From positions 558,001 to 622,000 of the forward strand of contig CP075496.1 in assembly GCA_021613535.1 (NCBI GenBank): a stretch of DNA of 64,000 nucleotides, in the 5' to 3' direction. Below, piece by piece: positions 23,024-33,800 of this stretch. This DNA comes from Adineta vaga. Lineage: Eukaryota > Rotifera. The first letter of the stretch is position 1. Every line of letters starts with the position of its first letter. The position numbers were made by a program, and so were the translations under genes. Under the pieces are notes generated by a model. That model ran no database searches. It had not been told where the DNA came from and saw nothing but the letters and a program-made list of their open reading frames with translations.

Positions 23024-23290
23024 CACTGTAAAAAAAGCGCAGAATAATAAACCCTTTTTAGGGATTTATTAACCTTATGAGTTATAGGAAGGGTTTTTTA
23101 TACGTTGCACTTTCGTATACCCTTAAAGGTTTCATTAACTTCATAAACCCTCGAAAACGACTTTTCTTTTCTACGGTTCTTCTGAAGGGCTTATGAGAGG
23201 GTACTTTACGTTCATAAACCTAAATAGGGTTCATGTCACGACCATCAATCCTTTTCGAGGGTTTGTAATTCAACGCTTTTTTTTACAGTG
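23024..23290. mobile_element. MITE with Tc1/mariner-like termini
   Basis: A 267-bp non-coding element. The left end CACTGTAAAAAAAGCG (23024..23039) is repeated inverted at the right end (CGC, eight T, ACAGTG, ending 23290), differing only in length of the A/T run. Both ends are flanked by TA (23022-23023 and 23291-23292), the duplication made by Tc1/mariner transposases. No internal ORF, so it would depend on a transposase encoded elsewhere. The interior has several AAACCCT/AGGGTT words in both orientations. Confidence 0.8.
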
Positions 23291-23501
23291 TACCCGGAAG
23301 ATTTCTAAATCTGCACAGGAGCTTACGACTTTCCCTGAACAGTTGTAAGAGGCGACCCTGGGCTGTCGGTAGCCAATCGTCTGTTCATCAGGCTTCCAAT
23401 CTCTAGCTGAACATTAAACAACTCTTGCTAACGAAAAGAAACATAGATGCGTAAATGCACAAAATCATGTTTTCTTCGGCGGGTGGATTGTTAGGTCTTG
23501 T

Positions 23502-24160
23502 GTGAGACAATCAAAGGAGGAAATGATAATTAAGCAATTGAAGCAATATCGAATACAAATAGCAGCGTTAAGCGAAACGTGTATGTATGATTTCGGTGTT
23601 AGATTAGTAAGCAACTACACGATGATATATTCAGGTGTATCACGCGACAGTAAAGCACGAAAAGCTCATGGCGTAGCAATATGCCTTGATGAAACTGTTA
23701 CGAAGGTTTGGAAGGATTCAGGAAGTGAATGGGAGCGAATAAGCGAACGAATTGTCAAAATTCGCATGCATTGTTCACCTATTCATATTACCATAGTTGC
23801 AGTATATTCTCCTGTTAATTCGATAACTAAATAAATGGCTGATGAAAGTGATAAATTCTATATTGATTTGCAAGATACAATCAATAACGTGTCGACTAAC
23901 GACATGGTCATGATAATGAGTGACCTAAATGCCCGAGTTGGTAACAACTAACAAAAACGATAACAACACTAGATAAGAAGTAGTACTGGGCCATTCACAG
24001 TAGACGCAGAAAATGAGAATGGGACAAGACTTACTGACTTCTGTGAAATCAGCAATATCATAATAGCAAACACATTTTTCAAAGCACAGGGAATAAAAAA
24101 TCATACAAAATCATGTACAAAAGCAAAAACGTGGTGCAAGAAACACAAAATTACTTAACA
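23502..24160 (+). pseudogene. Decayed LINE endonuclease (APE-type) fragment
   Basis: The conceptual translation, with in-frame stops at about 23833, 23949 and later, shows the APE endonuclease order of non-LTR retrotransposons: IAALSET near the start, a VAVYSP stretch, KFYIDLQD, MSDLNARVG, then TRLTDFCEISNIIIANT and a K.....SW-like tail. This is the endonuclease layout of RTE/CR1-type LINEs and of the 'craniofacial development protein 2-like' copies in animal genomes. No reverse transcriptase follows, so only the 5' part survives. It is inactive. Confidence 0.75.
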
Positions 24161-24169
24161 AAATGATGT

Positions 24170-25160
24170 AGCTGATTTTAATACACCTATTAGAACTAAC
24201 CTAAACTAGTATGATGACTATTATCTAAACTGATTTTATCAGAGGATAATAGATTGATAGAAGTTTCTTGGTATAATTCTAATGGTATCTACACATGACT
24301 CTCGTCGAATAAATACAAAAGACTCTTTTTCTCTTTCTACTTCTTGTTTATTTGTTTTTTCTTTTCTTCTTAATCTGCTTGTTACCTTTTTGTGTATCAT
24401 GTTTCTCATGCGACACCGGAGACGGTAAGGGTCTATAAATTTCAGGTTTGGCAAAAACCTTTGAATAGTTTGAGATTCTCGAATTGACTAATAAACCTCA
24501 TGCACATCTGACCCGACGTCTTCTATATTTTAAAATAAATAGATGATTTATATACATGTAAAATATCTCATATTAATAACGAAGAGTTAAAAAGATTCTT
24601 TATATTCACTAAATTAACAAATCAGAGTTAGATTAGTTTCTATCAGTTCAGAAAATCATAGTAAATTATCGAAAAACGTATCTCATTAGATAAGAAGAGA
24701 CAAATTTTTATTTCATTACTCATTGATCATTTTATTCTACATTTTATCGAAAAATACATCTCTGCCCAACACAAGTTATACAATAGAATAAGAAAGAAAG
24801 AAATATTTGCATCTATTGTATCAATGCTATTATTTGAAATATCGTATAGACGTTTGTTTAGTGACTGAATTTGTGCTGATTCATAAATCTCTACCTCATT
24901 TATAAACGTCCTAAATTTTTGCTAAAATCATTTCGGACCCGATAGTGATATCAAGATCTCAATTAGAGCAGATCATCTACAAAATTTCAGAATATTTAGA
25001 CTAGACATTTTTGAGATAGAAGTCTTTTACCATAAACACATTCATTACGGATGTTGCTATATAAAGGAAAATTTCGACCAGAAACTCGAAAACTTCGGGA
25101 ATTAGCTACTCTAGTTCAGACCTTCATATGAGAAAAGTTCCATATAAGAATTCGAAACTT
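24170..25160. other. Spacer, nothing recognised
   Basis: About 1 kb between the LINE fragment and the F-box/LRR-like pseudogene. AT-rich; no exon or repeat structure recognised apart from a short GT run at about 25170-25183. Confidence 0.4.
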
Positions 25161-25215
25161 TGATTTAAGGGTGTGTGTGTGTGTTATTGAAGAAGAGATA
25201 TTTAGACCCACACCT
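25161..25215 (+). repeat. Direct repeat copy 1 flanking the F-box/LRR-like pseudogene
   Basis: A block of about 50 bp containing GAAGAAGAGATATTTAGACC recurs at 26104..26154 in the same orientation. The two copies bracket the gene remnant. Confidence 0.7.
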
Positions 25216-25220
25216 TCAAG

Positions 25221-26128
25221 ATGGTTCCTTACTTTCGGTTCGAAACAAAGTGTTTTTTTTTCTCAAAATTCAAATTGAAATATAATAGATCATTGCACGA
25301 TTTAAATGCTGAACAATGGGAAAGATTGATACTGAATTTCTACTCAAAATTATCACAGTTTCAATTGAATTATTTACATCGAACGAATACTTTAGGATCA
25401 TTATTAAACGATGATGAATGTTTTAATCCCAGGTCGAAGAATCTGGAACAATCCGACTGGTTCCAGAGTATTCCGAACATTTCATAGAAGCAGTATTAGT
25501 GAGAGCGGATGCGGTGACTGGATTTACCGAGTTTCACCTGGAACTGACCGGAACCTGTTATAAGCGGCAGCCGAATACGATCACCAGATTGTTGCGCCGG
25601 ATTTTAGGCATTTTCCAGCCGGAAAATGAGAGGTTTCCAGCAGGTTTTCGCCGCAATCATTGTCCTGGGATAAATGTAACTCTTTATTTTGGTCAAGTCG
25701 TCATTGGATTACATCATATAAAATCGCTTCTATTTATTTAAATTTCAAAGTATATACATGTAGGTATGTAAAGTAGAAAATTTCATCTTTAATAAAAATA
25801 TTAATTTCTCTTTTTTTTCTATAGACGAAGATTTTGTGAAATAATGAATAATCAAATTCAATATTCTAAATCTAATCCTATTGTATTAAATATTTCATAT
25901 GTTGATATTTTAAAACCTCAATCAATATTACTAACTCTACGATTATTGAAAATGATTACAAAAATTGATGACATATTAATATCTGTAGATATTTCTTTCA
26001 GTGTATTAGTTAAAATTACGGGCATCTTCATTGATTTAATACAATTAAATGTGAAATTAATTACATTTGAAAATGAAAGACATATACCTGACAAAGAATG
26101 GTTCGATTTTGAGGGTGGGTGTTGTTGA
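25221..26128 (+). pseudogene. F-box/LRR-like gene remnant split by a MITE
   Basis: Frame 25221..25426 (…LHDLNAEQWERLILNFY…) is interrupted by the 244-bp element at 25427 and resumes at 25674 (…LFWSSRHWITSY…). It then crosses a 61-bp GT..AG intron (25764..25824) into 25825..26128. Leaving out the element and one target copy, the frame runs continuously to TGA at 26128. The pattern of an AEQWERLI helix, a FW..R.W motif and later LIQLN-type repeats is what I associate with the large, fast-evolving F-box/LRR-like families of bdelloids. The N-terminal part is missing, so it was truncated as well as interrupted. Function unknown. Confidence 0.5.
25427..25670. mobile_element. GC-rich 244-bp MITE, PIF/Harbinger-like
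   Basis: Begins TCCCAGG and ends CCTGGGA, short terminal inverted repeats, and is flanked by TAA on both sides (25424-25426 and 25671-25673). A 3-bp TWA-type duplication is the hallmark of PIF/Harbinger transposition. It is about half G+C by eye, against about 30% around it. One frame is open throughout (…TRLLRRILGIFQPENERF…), but there is no start and no family match, so coding is unlikely. It sits inside the F-box/LRR-like remnant. Confidence 0.72.
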
Positions 26129-26154
26129 AGAAGAGATATTTAGACCTAAACCCT
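26104..26154 (+). repeat. Direct repeat copy 2 flanking the F-box/LRR-like pseudogene
   Basis: Matches the block at 25161..25215, with GAAGAAGAGATATTTAGACC identical. It overlaps the end of the gene remnant. Confidence 0.7.
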
Positions 26155-26280
26155 TATCTGAAACTTTTCATTCAGTTCATAAATTTCATTGATAAAATCT
26201 TTTTTCTTTTCTTTGTTGATTCATCACTTTTATCTATAAAAACATGTGTAATGTACATTTCTATTTCTTTTTTAATTCAA

Positions 26281-26620
26281 TGGTTTATTCACAAATAATA
26301 AAAAAAGATCCGATTAATAAAATAATCGGTAATTTAACTTCAAATGATATTGATAAACAATTAAGAATTCTTAATCAATCATTTAAATGACTATTTCAAA
26401 AAGAAAAAAAGGTCAATCTCCAACGCATGATTCTCATCACGAAGAAAGAGAACGTTTACCACGTTTTATTGATCATAATGGTGTTCATTGTGGTGTTGCT
26501 TATATGATATTAAAATCTTCTGGTTTTGAACATTTACCAAATGAAATAAATCAAACTTATGAATATTCTTTTATTGATGAAACACAGTTTCGAAAATGCC
26601 TTCGAAAACCTCTCGCTTAG
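26281..26620 (+). pseudogene. Short fragment of an unknown protein
   Basis: Two small frames (26281..26388 and 26387..26620) overlap at ATGA. The second contains FIDHNGVHCGVAYMILKSSG followed by NEIN..YEYSF. This resembles a 'F.D..G..CAV.YL...SG' pattern I associate with uncharacterised bacterial and bdelloid proteins, but I cannot name the family. Its isolated state and short length suggest a remnant. Confidence 0.3.
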
Positions 26621-26748
26621 GTGCTTTTTTTATTCTTTATTTTTCTTGTTTTCGTCAATCAATAAACAATTATTTCGCAAATGTATGTATAATAAGAATT
26701 ATTAGAAATGAAATTCAAAAATTGTCTTCGTAGATTAATGCGTTACAT

Positions 26749-27404
26749 TCAAATAAGACCTTCGCGTGCCAATGAACCCAAATCAGTGATAATTTCTTTG
26801 ATAATTGCTGCATTTAATGCTGCTTTCGAATCAAAGACATATTTGATAAATTCCGTATTTGAAATAAAACTAAAAATAAAGTCAATTCGATCATGTTTTT
26901 CTCGATTTAAACGAATTCCCATAATCATATGCATAAGTTCTTGACATTTTTTACATTTTCTTTGTAACAAAAATCGATCCATAAATATATTATATTCATA
27001 AAGTTCCGCCAGATATGTAAGTAACAAATGAAATGAATTGTTCACGAAATTCTTTCAATAAATTAAGATCATCTTCATTAAATACATTCTTATTATTATA
27101 AAATACTTGTAAATTAATTATTAATTCTATTATTCGTTGTCTTAAATTATCCGCAGTGTGAAGATTTTTAGAAAAATCCTTTGCCAATTCATGAAGATTG
27201 TTTAAAATTCGATTGATATTTTCATTGAGTACGAATTTTGATAAATATATATTTGAAAGTTTTCTAATTGATAAATAAAATTCTTTCGGTTCTTTTCATA
27301 TTCAAAATTTCTTACTCTAATAAATAAATTTGAGTTTGAACACTGTAACTTAGATCAGAATTCACTGGAGAAATCATTAAGTCATTATCGTCAGTAGTAT
27401 ACAT
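26749..27404 (-). pseudogene. TNFAIP8 (TIPE) family homologue with a frameshift
   Basis: Exon 1 (27316..27404) joins across a 52-bp GTAAG..TTAG intron to exon 2 (27263 downwards) in frame. Translation aligns along the whole TNFAIP8 fold: SVQTQIYLLEKLSN, LHELAKDF, FNEDDLNLLKEFREQF, then, in the next frame, FMDRF, CQELMHMIMGIRLNREKHDRI and FIFSFISNTEFIKYVF to a stop at 26749. Near 27030 the frame shifts by one base, so as read the protein would stop at 26996. Known role: TIPE proteins bind phosphoinositides in a large hydrophobic cavity and tune immunity and cell death in animals. Either a pseudogene, a sequencing slip or a recent lesion. Confidence 0.7.
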
Positions 27405-27738
27405 TTCAGAATATGAACACCAATTTGCCAAACCTTTTGTTAAAATAATAGAAAAAAATCAGATTAATGGAATTCTTATAGAATTATAAATGAATTTTTT
27501 ACTAAATAAATATTGTGACCAAGTGTGTTCCATTTTTTATTATTTAAAAACGTCAATACACAAAGACGTGAAACAATATTTTAATAAGAAAAGTATCGAC
27601 AGTGTTTCTTATCAGATATGTTTGTTTCGCAAGATAAGTCTTTCAAAGAAGATCTTATGATGTATTCTTTATTTTCATAGACTAAAGAGAATTTATCAAC
27701 AGTTTCTGTAGATTTATTTGAAATAAAATTCAATTGAA
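27405..27738. other. Spacer between two minus-strand genes
   Basis: 334 bp; no exon recognised, although the frame upstream of the TNFAIP8 start stays open for about 20 codons. Confidence 0.4.
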
Positions 27739-28986
27739 TTAACAATTTTTTGTATTTTCATTAATATAAAACAATTGAATTCGATGATTCATTTTTTCAC
27801 TAATAAAAACATTTCCTTGTTTATCCAAAGCTAAACTATAAGGTGAACTTAATTGTTTTGTTTGATTTCCAGGACTAATAATTTCTCCATTTAATTTATT
27901 TGGTGTCCATTTAACAATTCGTTTATTATCCGTATCAGCAATATAAATATTATTATATTGATCAACTTTAACATCCCATGGACTATTTAATTGATTCAAT
28001 GCTTTTCCTTTACCATTTCCACCAGCAACAGTAATACCTTCTTTTGCATCTTTTTTCCACAATTGAATTCGATCATTAAATAAATCAGCAATATAAATAT
28101 TTTCACAATCATCAACAAAAATGCCACGTGGCATTGATAATTGATTTGCATTTTTACCTCCTCGATTTCCTCCTGCAACAATAATACCTTGATTTGTTTG
28201 TTTATTCCATTTAACAACTCGATCATTATAAAAATCGGAAATATATAAAGTATTGGTTTTTTCATGAACAAATAAACCATGAGAAGCACCGATTTGATTT
28301 AATTCTATTCCTTTTCCATTTCCACCAGCAACAGTTATTCCTTCTTTAGCATCTTTTTTCCATAATTGAATTCGACAATTATCATCATCAGAAATATAAA
28401 TATTTTCATCTTTATCAACATAAATAGCACGTGGCATTGATAATTGATTTGAAGCATTTCCTTTCTTATTTCCACCTGCAACAGTTATTCCAACATTATC
28501 TAATGAACCATGTAGAAACTTTTGAATACGATGATTATCTGTATCAGCAACATAAATATTATTTTCATGTTTAGTATCAATAAATAAACCAAATGGTGAA
28601 CCAAGATGTTTAGAATCTGAACCCCATTTTAAATCTTCACCAACAAGAGTAATACCATCAGATAACCATTCACTTGTTTCTCGACAATTTTTTACTTGAT
28701 TATTATAACAAGTCAATGAAGCTAAATTAAAGTAAAATTTATTTCCAAATATTTTTTTTCAAAAAATTTTCATACGTTGAGGAATATTCCAATCACAAAT
28801 ATATTTATCTTGACTCCAAATTAATCCTGATGGACATTGCATTAAAAATGCTGTTCCAAATGAACATTGATAAAATGAATGTTTATCATCTGGATTAGGA
28901 TAATATCCATCTGCAATGCAAACAAATCCATTAACAATCAAATTTAATTGAACAAAAAGAAATCCAATAATCAATAAAATATTCAT
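27739..28986 (-). CDS. Secreted chitin-binding (CBM14) plus NHL-repeat beta-propeller protein
   Basis: Two minus-strand exons (28776..28986 and 27739..28721) with a 54-bp intron give 397 residues. The signal peptide covers about residues 1-20 (MNILLIIGFLFVQLNLIVNG). A peritrophin-A-type chitin-binding domain follows (about 21-70: CIADGYYPNP, YQCSFGTAF, MQCPSGLIW, ICDW). Residues ~95-390 hold about six NHL repeats, each with a NIYVAD/NIYISD-type strand and an R-I/V-Q/V-K/L-W/F element, linked by VAGGN turns. Two repeats share the string RIQLWKKDAKEGITVAGGN, a sign of recent internal duplication. The start at 28986 is the first ATG before a good signal peptide. It may bind cuticle or gut-lining chitin outside the cell; that role is inferred. 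Confidence 0.85.
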
Positions 28987-30893
28987 TTTGTCTTTCGAAT
29001 GTAAAAGAAACAAAATGTATCAGTATTTATTCTTAATAAAAAAAAAACCTTTGTCATGATGAAAATGTTCGTATTTATCAATGTATTGATGATTGAAGAT
29101 ATTGAATTACTTTTCAGAGAAAAACAATGACACAGATTGAAGATTAACTTAGAATGATTGAGAAACGAAAGTAATTTTAAGGACATTTGATTTTGAAAAA
29201 TAGATATTAGTTTAATGGCATATCGAGATTTAATTTATTCATATTTTGATAAAATAGTTTGAAAGACAAATATTAATACGAATGGAATTGAGATTTATCA
29301 ACGCTCAACCAAGAAATTTCGATGTAATCGATTGAAATCACATGAAATTTTAGTTTAGTTTTCTCATTTTTATCAGTTCTTTTCCTTTTTACCTAAATAA
29401 TAAGTTCAATTTGTCGGAAAATGTTATAAAAATTCCAATAGTAAAGTGGTTAAATTTGATAAATACTCTTTCAATATAATAAATAAGATCTGTACTCAAC
29501 GAAATGTATTGCAATTTTTTATACTTGCTCAAATCACTAATGAAAGTCTTGTTTTTGTGAAAATATGTTAAAGATACGTCAATTCTTTCAATTTCCATTC
29601 GTTCATCAGATATGGTTCTTTCGAAATAGATATTTTCTTGTACATAGAAATGATAATATGGTTAGCCATCAGAACTCATACTTTTACTATAGCAGATTGA
29701 GTTCAAGTAATGTACATTACCTAGGTTAACTCTCTTCGTGAAATGTAAATACCAAAAAAAAAATTAAAATTTAATACAGAATCGAATGATATATATATTT
29801 TTATTGTAAAATAGTGTTTATAAACATGATTTTTTTTTACCTCGAAATCGTTTGGTTTGTGCAGCCATCTGTAATATTCGTCATATATTTTGTAATGTAT
29901 TGGTGATTATAAATCGTAACTATCTCACTATAAATATATTATAGAAATGTATATACAAACCTGACAAGTTGTTCTATAGGAAAACTTTTTTAATCTATTA
30001 GTCTAAGGTAAGGAAATATATTTGTCACTGATGAGAATGTGTATCTATGCTATTAATTGCACGAAAGAAACGTCTTTTTATCCCTTTGACACACAGTAGA
30101 CCAATAAGAAATTTAATATGTAGCTGATTGTATAGATAGAACTTAAGGGAGATTTATCTTCATGCTCTTAAAAAATACACAAGAAAACTTCGTGATTGAA
30201 AGCGTTAAATGTTTTCTTTTCCTTCAAAAACGTCCTTTACCTTGAAAAGCACACATGTTATGTGTTTATTTTAGTTTCGTTACGATAATAATTCATTATT
30301 GTAAGTTTGGTTTTGTGAAATTTTTTTTCTTAGTTTTACTATTTGATTAGTTAATTATTACATTGCTTTTTCTCCATAATATCTTTCAGAAATTTTAACG
30401 AGAGTAATATACAATTTATCCTAAACATTTTATTTGGAATATTAACTTAAAGAAAATATTTCCGTAATATTTCGAAAAAACTATGTTGTAAATATAATGA
30501 AAAGAATGATAGATGGCGCTATAATTATTTCATCTTTTATAAACACTCTGATAAAAAAAAGGCACGAGATATATTGAAAAAAATATTATTGAGATAGAAT
30601 CTTTTCCGATCTAAATACAAAAGTTGATCATTTCTAAAGTACGTCTTTTTAATCTTAAATTTCGAAATAATTTCTTGTTCTATTTGAATAACTATATATA
30701 ATATGATTTTGTTTTAAATGAATAACTCTATACTTTGTATATCATATATTAATAATCTTCTGAAGAGAAGATTTGCTGTCATATGACTTTTTTTATAGAG
30801 AAATTTTCTGATTAGTAGAACATACATTCTTAGATAATATAGAATATGTTTCTTAGAAAAAATAAAATATTTGATGAATATTTTAGTTATTAA
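28987..30893. other. Shared upstream region
   Basis: 1.9 kb between the divergent NHL-repeat gene and the giant DUF3638/DUF3645 gene. Strongly AT-rich. Short frames on the minus strand near 29000-29200 and 29400-29600 show no family pattern. Confidence 0.45.
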
Positions 30894-33800
30894 ATGGAAA
30901 TGAATGAATCATTAATAAATCATTTATTCCTTCCATATAATCTTCCATGTTCATCTGATGATGATTATTTATTAAAAAAAAATCATGAAAATGAATATAA
31001 ATTACTTGAATATATCAATGAATATTTTGATTTAAATAAATTTATTTATACAAAAGATTTATTTCCTTTTATTGATATCTTTATGACTTCAATTCAACGT
31101 TGGTCAATTTTACAAAATCCTCAAACATTATTCAAATCTCAATTTCGATGTTTTATAGAAGAACTTAAAAGTGGCGATTTTCTTCCTTTATATTTTCATA
31201 ATCAAAATGCATCAATATTAATTGAAATTGATGAAATTAATGATAATAGTCCATTAATATCATCATGGCAAGTTTTATTGTCTCCATCGGAATTGACATC
31301 ATCATTTCAAAATCATTATTCTTATTTTCCAATTGAAAAATATCGTTTATTAAATCGTTCTCAATTAATATCTGATATTCAATGTGAATTATTAATGGAT
31401 TTTATGTTAAATCCAATAGAATATTCGAAATCATATAAATGTTCTTATGAAGTAAATGAAATTCGTGATATACCTCAAAGTCATTATGTATATCAATGGT
31501 GGATTCAACAATTTCAAAAAATTCAAATAGAAAATACTTCAAATAAATTTGTTAAATTTCATAAAAAACATCGTGATCATATTCGATGGAATAATTGTTA
31601 TTTACCATTTCGACGATCAGGTTTATGGATGACAATAAAAGTTATTTTTCAAACAATACTTATGAAACATTTTTCAATCAATGGAAAATTAATTTATAAA
31701 TTATTAATAACACATTTTCTTACTTTTGTTATTTATACAAATAAAAATTTATCAAATGATTTAAAAATATTTTCAATTAGAAAAATTTTAAGACGATTAA
31801 ATAAAATTGATTCAATTATTGATTTGAAAGATTTTAATCAATGGATTTATCAAACCAAAGATGATATTCAAAGAAAAATTCAAGAAATCATACCAAAAAA
31901 TAATTGGCAAATACCTTTTCAACAACAAATCAAGAAAATTTTATCGAAGAAAAACAAAACATTCGATTCTTCCGATATAAATAAACATATGTGTCAGAAA
32001 ATCAAACTATTTATTGAGAATTCAAAATCTAAAACGAATCCAACTGAAATTTCTATTCATCAAAATGATTCAAATGAAATTTATTCAATTGAAACATTAA
32101 TCAATAAATTAAATGAACAATTTTTAATTTATATTGAAATTTGGATGGAAAATCATTTTCAACAATGGTTTTCTTATCAATTGAAAGACAAGAAATTTTT
32201 TGAAAATTTTCTTGAATTTTATGAAAAATATCAAATAAAATCCATGGAATTTTATCAATTAAATTCTAATGATCCAATTGGTTATACAAGATTTCTATTA
32301 ATATCATTAAATATAATAAAAACTTTTCATGAATATTTATGTAATAATATTCGATTTGAACGATTAAAATATCATACAATTCATATTCCTCATTTAAATA
32401 AACTTTTTCAATATTTAATATTACCAAAACGAGATGATATGATCAAAGCTTTTGATCTTTGGAATTATTTTTCAAGATTTAATTCGAAATTTTATCCTGA
32501 TTTATTAAATAATATTGATGATTCAAATGCATTTGGTGTTTATTATGGAAAACATTCGAAAGAAATTAATAATATTATTGAGAAAATACGAATTGATTCT
32601 GAAAAAGAAAAAGAAAAGAAAAGAAAAGAATTTCATGAAGAAAAAGCAAATTATTTAAATTTATTAAATAAATCAAATGAATATATTTGTCAATGTCATT
32701 TAAAATCTTCTTCAAATCAATGTTATCGATGTCAATATAAACGAAAAGCAAATAAAATTCGACTAAAAATTTATGAATGTCCATTACCATTAAATCAAGA
32801 AAAAGCATTAGCTGTTATTTTTGAATTACAAATGCCAATTGAAATTCGAATTTATCGTGATATTCTTTGGTTATTTATTAATCGATTTAATTTAACAGAT
32901 AGAAATCAAAAGAATATTTATCAATGGTTAAATGTTTCTCCTCATTCAATAAAATTAAAACCATTTTCAAATCTTCCACAAAATACAAAAGTTAAATTAA
33001 TTTCATCAACAAAATCAATTTCTCAAAGTCATTATTTTTCGCCTTCAATATCAACATCATGTATTGAAGATTTTATTTATGAAAATACTTTAAAAGTTGA
33101 AATAACTCCAAGTAAACCAATAGATTTTAATGAAGAATCTCATCTATTAACTCCAAAAATAGATCATTCAAAATATAAACAATTAGAATTTACATTAGAA
33201 AATACGGAATTTAATTGCAATGATATTATTGCTCAATCAGTAAATTGTTCATCAGAATTTCAACGAAATGAATTTATTGAATATGGTTCATTTCGATGTG
33301 GTCATTATTTACAATGGTGGAATCTTTTAACAATACTTGAAATGAATTCATTATCAATTAGTGAAGAAAATGTTGTTATATTAATTGTGCATTCGATTTT
33401 TCAATATGGTCCATTTAATGATCAATCTCTTACATTTCCATGGTGTTCTCAATCACATCGACAATTATTAGAAGATGATTTTGTTAAAGAATTTCTTCAA
33501 AGATTACAATATCATTTAGATCAATGTCAATTGAATTGGCAAAATGAATTCGTTTTATTTCTTATTATTATAATTACAATGAGAATATTAAAAATTTCTA
33601 ATGAAAAACAAATTTCTCAATTGGTTTTAATTATTTTTCAATGTCGAAAAATAGCGCAAGAATGGATGGAAATTTTATCGGAAAATTTAGAAAAGATTTC
33701 TTCAATGTCATTGAATGATAAAGATAAAATTCGTATTAAAATGATCAATATTTCGATATCTTATCTTTTAACATTTTCGATTGATAAAGATCAAATAGAA

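Noticed and set aside
25427-25670. Coding gene within the GC-rich element
   Set aside because: Open frame but no start, no motif, and bounded by TIRs and a target duplication.
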